Shown here one piece after another: positions 55,297 to 62,230 of a DNA stretch of 64,000 bases. The stretch's first letter is position 1. Each line of letters opens with the position of its first letter. A program made the position numbers and the translations under genes. The notes under the pieces are model-generated. The model was not told the DNA's origin. It saw only the letters and a list, made by a program, of their open reading frames with translations, and ran no database searches. The stretch comes from an uncultured Moraxella sp. (GTDB taxonomy: Bacteria; Pseudomonadota; Gammaproteobacteria; Pseudomonadales; Moraxellaceae), in the NCBI GenBank assembly GCA_943908405.1, contig CALTTE010000003.1, positions 1 through 64,000 on the forward strand, in the 5' to 3' direction.

Positions 55297-56655
55297 ATGA
55301 AGTTGGTCGCCTTTGGGGTCAATCATAAAACCGCACCAGTGGCTTTGCGTGAGCGGTTGGCGTTTGCCGATGATTTGCCCAATGCCTTAGCAGAGCTTAA
55401 ACAAATCACCGCAGGGGCATTTATTTTGTCCACTTGCAATCGCAGTGAGATTTATGCCTATTTGCCCCAAAATGACCAAAATGACCAAAATGACACTGAC
55501 GCTTTACCCCAAGACCAAGAATACCAAGACCAAGACGATAAGCTGGCTATGCCGATACTTGTCGAGTGGCTTGGGCGGTTTAAGGGTATTTCTCCTAGCC
55601 AAATTCGTCCTTATAGCTATTGTTATGAATCCAATTTGGCACTCACGCATTGGCTAAGGGTGGCGGTGGGCTTGGATTCAATGATTTTGGGCGAGCCACA
55701 AATTTTGGGGCAATTAAGACAAGCGGTAGCAGCAGCCCAACAAGCAGGCACGCTTGCCCCTGAATTTGATTGGCTAACCCAGCGTGTATTTAAGGCGGCA
55801 CGCATTGTCCGCCGTGATACGACACTGGGCAAACAGGCGGTAACTTTGGGCTTTGCGACCGCCAAGCTTGTAACACAGATTTTTGACAAACCCAGCGACA
55901 CCACATTATTGGTGGTGGCAGCAGGCGAGATGAATCGGCTGGTTGCCCAAAATGTCGCCGATTTGGGCATAAAAACCATCATTATTTGTAACAGAAACCC
56001 ACAGCGTGCCCAAGCATTAGCCAATGAGCTGATGGCAGGTCAATCAAATAGGCAAGTTATTTGTGTTGATTTTGATAAGCTTTCTTGGGCACTGACCCAA
56101 GCGGATATTATCTCCAGCTGTAGTGGCAGTATGCACACACTCATTGATAAAGCAATGGCAAAGCACGCCATCAAAGCCCGCAAATACCGCCCAATGCTGA
56201 TGGTGGATTTGGCTGTGCCGCGAGACATCGCCCCTGAGGTGGGCAAAATTGACGGCGTGTATTTGTACTCCATCGATGATTTGGGGCAGGTGATTGCTGG
56301 CAATCTGGCACAGCGTAAACAAGCAGCGATAGAGGCTGAGCTGTTGGTAGGACAGCTTGCCAGTCGCATAGAGACGGAACGCCACATCAAAGCAATCGGT
56401 AGCACCATCAGTGCCTATCACCAGCTCTTGGCGCAGCAGAAAAACGCCCTACTCACCACCGCCCACCACCGCTTAGCAAAGGGCGACAACCCAAAAGAGG
56501 TGCTAGATAAATTTGCCCACCAATTAACCCAAACGCTTATCCACCCATCGCTCAAAGCCTTGCGTTTTTCTGCCAATGCACTAGATGAAGAAACTCTTGA
56601 TAAGCTCAATGACGAGCTATTGGGGGCGTATCGTCATTCAATCCCAAAAAAATAA
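55297..56655 (+). CDS. hemA: Glutamyl-tRNA reductase
   Basis: First step of tetrapyrrole synthesis, reducing Glu-tRNA(Glu) to glutamate-1-semialdehyde with NADPH. The N-terminus MKLVAFGVNHKTAPVALRER and the catalytic Cys in LSTCNRSEIYAY are conserved, as are GEPQILGQL and the NADPH domain ICNRNPQRAQALA. Aligning the start with known HemA favours ATG 55297. GTG 55288, behind GGGG, is an alternative. A repeated ND/Q-rich acidic insertion (about residues 57-78, NDQNDQND then QDQEYQDQDD) interrupts the N-terminal domain. Length 452. It is divergent from the lolB group. Confidence 0.95.
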   Translation: MKLVAFGVNHKTAPVALRERLAFADDLPNALAELKQITAGAFILSTCNRSEIYAYLPQNDQNDQNDTDALPQDQEYQDQDDKLAMPILVEWLGRFKGISPSQIRPYSYCYESNLALTHWLRVAVGLDSMILGEPQILGQLRQAVAAAQQAGTLAPEFDWLTQRVFKAARIVRRDTTLGKQAVTLGFATAKLVTQIFDKPSDTTLLVVAAGEMNRLVAQNVADLGIKTIIICNRNPQRAQALANELMAGQSNRQVICVDFDKLSWALTQADIISSCSGSMHTLIDKAMAKHAIKARKYRPMLMVDLAVPRDIAPEVGKIDGVYLYSIDDLGQVIAGNLAQRKQAAIEAELLVGQLASRIETERHIKAIGSTISAYHQLLAQQKNALLTTAHHRLAKGDNPKEVLDKFAHQLTQTLIHPSLKALRFSANALDEETLDKLNDELLGAYRHSIPKK

Positions 56656-56767
56656 CCGCCATTTATCAAAAACCGCTTGCAATCACCACAGATTTTGCTA
56701 TGATAATGACATAACAGTACAGTAAATAGTTGGATAACAAAAAGTAACAAAATAATTGAGTTTTTTC

Positions 56768-56796
56768 TTGACAGTTATTTTTTGCTTTGCTATTAT
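56768..56796 (+). promoter_or_regulatory. Strong sigma-70 promoter of the surface lipoprotein gene
   Basis: A perfect -35 TTGACA (56768-56773), 17-bp spacer and TATTAT (56791-56796). The leader before ATG 56958 is about 155 nt and has no recognised riboswitch or Fur box. Confidence 0.8.
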
Positions 56797-56957
56797 CTCA
56801 TCAATGGTTAAATAGATGTTGCTATCGCTTGATGTTTGGGGTAAGAGTAACAAGATTTATCCAATAGACTGGCAAGTCGTATAGCCAGCCATAAGCTGTA
56901 TCATCAGATGGTTAGACAACTAACCTTTAACATAGTTTCCAAAATAGGAATGTAATT

Positions 56958-58751
56958 ATGAAACTAAATAAATTGACCTCCGCGGTATCCATTAGCTTGG
57001 CTGCACTTGCATTAACAGCTTGTGGTAGTGATAACAATACGTCTCAAACGCCAAATATTCCAGCACCAGGTGCTCAGACACCAGATCCAGCACCAACACC
57101 AACACCAGATCCAGCACCAGCACCAACACCAGATCCATCACCAACACCAGACACTGGTGCACCAAATCAGCAAGGTCCTCCTGTGGCAAACAACCCAAAC
57201 GCTGAGATTAAAAAAGAGAACCCTGTTGCCCCTTCATACGACACATCAATAGCCTCTACTAACGCTATGTTCAACTATGTGCGTGATGATAAGTCTAACT
57301 ACGACCGTATCTCTAACCCAGCTAAAACTTCAGGCGTTTCTTTGAACAGTGCCGCAAGCATTCAAAACCCTTGGTTAAGTAACTTTACCCTTGCTACAGA
57401 AATCAATTACAATAACAATGGCAAATATACCGATAAAAGCGGTAGAAAATTTGATGTTTGGGGTAAAAACTACCTAGGCGAATACGTTAATGCCAATAAA
57501 AATAAAGAAGAAGTGCAAGTTACGGCTAAGAGCTATACAACAACTGGTGTTGATGGAACAGTGACCCCCTATGATGTACCACAACCAGTGGATAATAGAA
57601 TAACTATTCAAGAAGAAAATGTCAAAAACGTTTCTGTTAATTATATCGAACCATTTATGGTTGGTCTAATGACTGATAAATATGGCATTGCTGATAGTGC
57701 TAGAAAAGCTGGTAGAATTAATATTGACATAAATACTTCCAATCAGTTAACTGGAGTTTTCGATCAATTAGTACAGCGCCAAGACATTATACAACAATCT
57801 CCTAAGTTTGGCTTGATTGGTTACAAAAACGGCATTAGAGTTTTTGGTTTGGCAGAAGATGATGTAAATAACACAACAACAACCCAAGTTTTTGGTAAAA
57901 ACTACAAAGCACTTGAGTCATCAAATACAGGTGCCCAAACATCACCCAACAGTTATAGAGCGACTTATACCCCTGATGGTAAATTGGCTAATGTTGAGCT
58001 ATTAAAGCTTGAAGATGTGCAATACGGTCGTTTGACTGCCAATGTTGATGCCCTAGCTGCAAATCCTTTGCCTGATGTTGATGGAAAAAATACGCACATT
58101 TATCGTCCTTTCACTAATAAAGGTGAAGAAAAATCTGTAGACAACTATTTTGCTCGTGGTACCAATCCAACATCAGCGGCGAATATGCTTCAAGTTAAAA
58201 CAGCTAACCCAAATATGGTATTACAATACTTGGGACACGCTAGAACTTACGGCTTGAACAAAGATGCTAGTACCAATAATATTACTCAAAGTACCGCAAT
58301 TGGTAACAGAGTTGTTGAAAACTTTGGTGATTTTGTTGAAGCTAGATACAATACAGCCACAGATTCTGTTAATGGTACTGTTTACAACTTTGTTAGAGAA
58401 ACCTCGACCGCTGCTGGTTCAGCTGGTACTGAGTTTCAAAAAAATGACTTGATTACTTTTGCGGGTAATGTAAAAGGTAATACTGTCTTTGGAACAGCCG
58501 TAGCCAAAGCGACTGTTAATGGGGTCAATCAGCAAGGTGATTTAAAAGCGTCGTTCTTTGGTAATAACGCTCAGGAACTAGCTGGTAACATCACCTCTAC
58601 CACTCAGCAGGACGTGTACTCTAATACTAAGTGGGGTTCTGTGTTTGGTGCTCAAAGAACAATAGTAACACCACCAACTGTAACTGGTGGTAACGTGCAA
58701 GACGTTGACTTTATTATTCTTAATAACGGTAACACAACTGTTACTCCTTAA
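56958..58751 (+). CDS. TbpB-like, Slam-type surface lipoprotein
   Basis: Predicted to be exported by Sec, lipidated at Cys22 (lipobox LTACGSD), carried by Lol and displayed on the cell surface. A Pro-rich stalk (about 33-75) repeats PDPAPTPT-like units. The body is rich in Asn, Thr, Tyr and Gly. The C-terminus LKASFFGNNAQELAGNI then GSVFGAQR matches the closing strands of the beta-barrel domains of TbpB, HpuA and factor-H-binding-type Slam substrates. There is no other Cys. Length 597. AGGAA precedes the ATG. The ligand is unknown. The gene lies two positions before a slam gene, supporting its role as substrate. A strong terminator follows. Confidence 0.85.
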   Translation: MKLNKLTSAVSISLAALALTACGSDNNTSQTPNIPAPGAQTPDPAPTPTPDPAPAPTPDPSPTPDTGAPNQQGPPVANNPNAEIKKENPVAPSYDTSIASTNAMFNYVRDDKSNYDRISNPAKTSGVSLNSAASIQNPWLSNFTLATEINYNNNGKYTDKSGRKFDVWGKNYLGEYVNANKNKEEVQVTAKSYTTTGVDGTVTPYDVPQPVDNRITIQEENVKNVSVNYIEPFMVGLMTDKYGIADSARKAGRINIDINTSNQLTGVFDQLVQRQDIIQQSPKFGLIGYKNGIRVFGLAEDDVNNTTTTQVFGKNYKALESSNTGAQTSPNSYRATYTPDGKLANVELLKLEDVQYGRLTANVDALAANPLPDVDGKNTHIYRPFTNKGEEKSVDNYFARGTNPTSAANMLQVKTANPNMVLQYLGHARTYGLNKDASTNNITQSTAIGNRVVENFGDFVEARYNTATDSVNGTVYNFVRETSTAAGSAGTEFQKNDLITFAGNVKGNTVFGTAVAKATVNGVNQQGDLKASFFGNNAQELAGNITSTTQQDVYSNTKWGSVFGAQRTIVTPPTVTGGNVQDVDFIILNNGNTTVTP

Positions 58752-58766
58752 TATTTAAGGATAATC

Positions 58767-58804
58767 AAAAAAAACCGCAACAGCTGTTGCGGTTTTTTTT
58801 GAAT
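58767..58804 (+). terminator. Terminator of the surface lipoprotein gene
   Basis: AAAACCGCAACAG and its exact complement CTGTTGCGGTTTT are adjacent, flanked by A-run and eight Ts. The hairpin is long and perfect. Confidence 0.9.
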
Positions 58805-58873
58805 TATTTTTATATTTGCTTTTTATATTTGCTTTATAATAGTAGTAATTGATAACAATAAGCAAGGTATTTT

Positions 58874-60142
58874 ATGCGTTTTTTGCCTTTAACGGCACTG
58901 ATTGCTACTCGCAATGTTAAAGCCAGTAGAAGTGGCTTTATTTCTTTTGTTGCTTGGATATCGGTATCAGGCTTGATGCTTGGCGTGGCGGCTTTGATTG
59001 TGGTGTTATCGGTGATGAATGGCTTTGAACAGGCGATGAAAGATAAGATTTTGGGCGTGGTTCCGCATATACAAATAACAGCACCTTATATGATAGAGAA
59101 TTGGCAACCCAAATTAAATGAGATAAAAAGTAGCCACAAGTCTATTGAAGCGGTTGTTCCTACCTTAAATACTCAAATAATGGTGATGAATAATAAAAGT
59201 GATACCACAAACAAGCCAGCTTATGTGTTGACACTTAACGGTATTGAGCCTGATTATGAGAAAAATATATCATTTTTGGCAAAAAATATTGAGCAAAACC
59301 AAGGAATGATTAAAGGTAGCTTGGATTCGCTAAGACAGCCCAATCGTATTATCATTGGTGAAACACTAGCAAAAGCGTTGCGGGTAAATATCGGTGATGA
59401 ATTGCCCATTATTTTGGTTAAATCCAATGACTCTCAAGTAGGCATAACACCAATTTCACACCGTTTGACAGTATCAGGTATTTTTAGATTGAGCCATCAA
59501 ACTGAGCAATACATTGCCTTATCCAGTATTGATACGGTAGGGGAGATATTGGATTTGTCATCTGGTGTGCAAGGGTTTAAGATTCGTTTAAAAGAGGTGT
59601 TTTTAGCACCAGCGATAGCAAAGGATTTGGCAGATAAAAATCCAGAATTTTATGTGTATCAATGGATGCAAACACACGGTACGATTTATGAAACATTACA
59701 GTTACAACGCAATCTATCAGGGCTTTTATTGTTGTTGATTATTTTGGTGGCAACCTTTAATTTGGTATCGTCATTGGTGATGACCGTAACCGACAAACAA
59801 GCCGATATCGCCATTTTAAAAACAATGGGGGCAACGCCCAGTATGATAAAAGGTATTTTTGTTTGGCAAGGCTTGATGATTAGTGCGGTAGGGACAGCGA
59901 TTGGCGTTGTGGTGGGTTTGTTGATAGCCAATAATATTGGCTGGTTATCCAGTTGGGTGAACCATACTTTTGAACTTGATTTGTTTGATAATTACTTTGT
60001 TACCGAATTGCCAAGCAATATATACGCTAGCGATGTTTTTTTTATTGTGGTGGTATCAATAGCGATAGGCGTGTTAGCGACCTTGTATCCTGCACATCAA
60101 GCTGCCAAAATCGCCCCCGCCCAAGCGTTGCGTTATGAGTGA
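58874..60142 (+). CDS. Lipoprotein-releasing ABC permease (LolC/LolE/LolF type)
   Basis: Inner-membrane subunit that extracts outer-membrane-bound lipoproteins for LolA. The N-terminus ALIATRNVKASRSGFISFVA and SGLMLGVAALIVVLSVMNGF (TM1) are typical of LolC/E, and a periplasmic domain (about 50-270) follows. Three further helices are at about 280-300, 325-350 and 385-405, and the FtsX motif DKQADIAILKTMGATPSMIKG is clear. Length 422. Moraxellaceae usually use a single LolF-type permease with LolD. No lolD is next to it. A TATAAT at 58835-58840 may be its own -10. The slam gene follows by 140 bp. Confidence 0.88.
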   Translation: MRFLPLTALIATRNVKASRSGFISFVAWISVSGLMLGVAALIVVLSVMNGFEQAMKDKILGVVPHIQITAPYMIENWQPKLNEIKSSHKSIEAVVPTLNTQIMVMNNKSDTTNKPAYVLTLNGIEPDYEKNISFLAKNIEQNQGMIKGSLDSLRQPNRIIIGETLAKALRVNIGDELPIILVKSNDSQVGITPISHRLTVSGIFRLSHQTEQYIALSSIDTVGEILDLSSGVQGFKIRLKEVFLAPAIAKDLADKNPEFYVYQWMQTHGTIYETLQLQRNLSGLLLLLIILVATFNLVSSLVMTVTDKQADIAILKTMGATPSMIKGIFVWQGLMISAVGTAIGVVVGLLIANNIGWLSSWVNHTFELDLFDNYFVTELPSNIYASDVFFIVVVSIAIGVLATLYPAHQAAKIAPAQALRYE

Positions 60143-60282
60143 GTAATTTGGATTATCTGTGTTGAATCTTGCTTGCTTGCTCTAGCTGAGTTGATATTGA
60201 ACTTTTGGATTTTTTTAAAAACATGATTGGGCTCGTTTTAATTTGTGCTACAATAGCAACATAGTTAAGTTAGAGTATTTGT

Positions 60283-61911
60283 ATGCAAAATATTTATATA
60301 AGCAAAAGCCGTGCAATGAAAAGTTATCAATTGTTTTATTCAGTGTTTTTGCCATTGATGTCGTTGTCGCTATCTGTAACCAATGCTTATGCCAATGAAA
60401 CCGTTAATACGGCTATATTAACCCAAGCGGATAATGAACAAGCCTTGATTAGCCCTGAAAAAAAAGTTGCTGAAAAGTTAGAGCAAGAAGCAACCATTTT
60501 GCAAGCCGATAAATCCCTACAACAACAAGCGTCCGAAAATCTTAGCAATGATATTGTCAGTGCTGATGTTGCCAATGTGCCTGACGTTAATCGCCCTGTG
60601 GTCATAGGGGCGGATTGGAGTACTGAGCAAATTTATGCGTATTTGCAAGACAATCCAGTGGCATTTGAGCGGTTACTGTTACAATCAATTATCAGCTCCA
60701 ACACCGAAGCATTAAAGGCGTTGTTGCCTGCTTATGACCAATATCCAGCCAAAGACCCATCGGTAATTGATTGGGGTAATGCACTCATTGCCCTAGAAGA
60801 AGGCAGGTTAAAAGATGCGGTGGCTTTGTACCGTAAAATCAATGCTGCTTTGCCTGAGGTGCGGTTGGCTCACTTGCAATTAGCCTTTGCTTTATATCAA
60901 GCTCGCCAGTTTGATGCGGCAAAAAATGAGCTACAAAAGCTATTGCGTGATGACGTTTCAGACAGCGAAAAACAGCAGCTGACCCAGTATATTGATGCCA
61001 TTAACCGCTTGGATAAATGGGATTATACCGCCAATGTGTCTTTTACTAGCAATGATAATTTGGATAATGCCCCCCCAGTTGGCACAAAAATTGACAATGG
61101 CAACAGTTCTTTGAGTTATACCACCCCCCATCAATCAGGAATGGGCTTTAATTATGTTTTTGGGGCCAATAAAAAATGGACTTATGATACAGGCTTATTT
61201 ACCGCTTTGAGTGTTGATTTGGGTGGGACTTATTATTGGGATAACAAAAAATATAATGATTTGTATACCTCTGCCAGTGTTGGTATCGGTTATCAAACGG
61301 CAACCACCGAGATACAGATTGCCCCAAATATCGCTCGCAGTTGGTATGCTGGCGGTAGCTCAAGCCCATCAAATACAGGCACAATCAAACCTTATACCTT
61401 ATCTAAGGGTGTGCGTTTGTCGTTGTCTAAATGGTTGGACGCCAAGTTAATGTATCAACATTCTAGCCAATACACCGATTTAACTTACGAAAAACCTTAC
61501 CAAAAAAACAACGGCAAAACCTATGCAACAAGCAATGGCTTTTTTTATGCCCCTGACGCTCAGCGGTATTATACGCTTTATTGGAATGTTTCAAAAAAAC
61601 AAGGAACTAGCCCTGCAGAGTCTTATTTGCGTAATGGTTTAAATTTTGGTTGGAAAAATACTTGGGATAAAGGCTTTAGCACGCTTGCCACCCTTGGCGT
61701 TGCCAACAAGCAATATGCAGGGGTTAATTATACCAATATCAAGCGTGATAATAATGAGTATAATTTTGGGCTTGGTCTTTGGAAGCGTGATTTTAGCTGG
61801 TATGGGCTAACCCCAAGGCTCAATCTTAGTCTCAAAAAAATAACCAGTAACAGCCCCTTTGAAGAGCTATCCGATGTTGATGCAACCGTAACGTTGGAGC
61901 GGACATTTTGA
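60283..61911 (+). CDS. Slam surface-lipoprotein translocon (DUF560 family)
   Basis: Outer-membrane protein that moves specific lipoproteins to the cell surface. A signal peptide ending VTNAYA-NE (about residue 37 from this start) leads a polar stretch, then a TPR-like periplasmic domain (about 105-240, e.g. LAFALYQARQFDAAKNELQK). A beta-barrel runs from about 250 to the end (strands such as GMGFNYVFGANKKWTYDTGL, TLYWNVSKK, NFGLGLWKRDFSW) and closes with a C-terminal Phe (LERTF), as in barrel proteins. Length 542. ATG 60316 is an alternative start. TACAAT at 60249-60254 may be its -10. Two C-runs (7 and 6 Cs) lie near the start of the barrel. Its presumed substrate is at 56958. Confidence 0.85.
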   Translation: MQNIYISKSRAMKSYQLFYSVFLPLMSLSLSVTNAYANETVNTAILTQADNEQALISPEKKVAEKLEQEATILQADKSLQQQASENLSNDIVSADVANVPDVNRPVVIGADWSTEQIYAYLQDNPVAFERLLLQSIISSNTEALKALLPAYDQYPAKDPSVIDWGNALIALEEGRLKDAVALYRKINAALPEVRLAHLQLAFALYQARQFDAAKNELQKLLRDDVSDSEKQQLTQYIDAINRLDKWDYTANVSFTSNDNLDNAPPVGTKIDNGNSSLSYTTPHQSGMGFNYVFGANKKWTYDTGLFTALSVDLGGTYYWDNKKYNDLYTSASVGIGYQTATTEIQIAPNIARSWYAGGSSSPSNTGTIKPYTLSKGVRLSLSKWLDAKLMYQHSSQYTDLTYEKPYQKNNGKTYATSNGFFYAPDAQRYYTLYWNVSKKQGTSPAESYLRNGLNFGWKNTWDKGFSTLATLGVANKQYAGVNYTNIKRDNNEYNFGLGLWKRDFSWYGLTPRLNLSLKKITSNSPFEELSDVDATVTLERTF

Positions 61912-62230
61912 TGGTGATAGATGGTGCTTATTTTAAGCTTAATGGTGTATTTATTTTAAGCTTAGATAGTTATCAATGTAAAAAATAGTTAAAAAATATA
62001 AGTTAATAAGCCGTGCCAAGCAATTTTTGTTGCTTGGCGTTTTTGTTGCTTGGCGTGGTTTTTTTGGTGTGATTTTTTGTAAAATGGGCTAAACAACATA
62101 CAACATAAATAACATAAGTAGTATAAGTAACATAAGGGAGCATTGGGCAATATTGGCGTTGGGCAATATTGACTTTGTCAAAGCCAGAAAATTAGCTTAT
62201 AATAGGGATTTATTTGACCATTGGGCGATT
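61912..62230. other. Spacer between slam and ileS
   Basis: No gene was seen. It contains the terminator at 62015 and short repeats (ATAACATAAGTA-like near 62106-62135; TTGGGCAATATTG twice near 62144-62172). The ileS promoter must be in the second half, where TATAAT occurs near 62199. Confidence 0.5.
62015..62045 (+). terminator. Terminator of the slam gene
   Basis: GCCAAGCAA and TTGCTTGGC form a perfect 9-bp stem around TTTTTG, followed by a T-run. A second TTGCTTGGC copy lies directly after. Confidence 0.8.

Noticed and set aside
56992..57198. Antisense frame under the lipoprotein stalk
   Set aside because: It is a Leu/Val-rich reflection of the Pro-rich repeat codons, not a gene.
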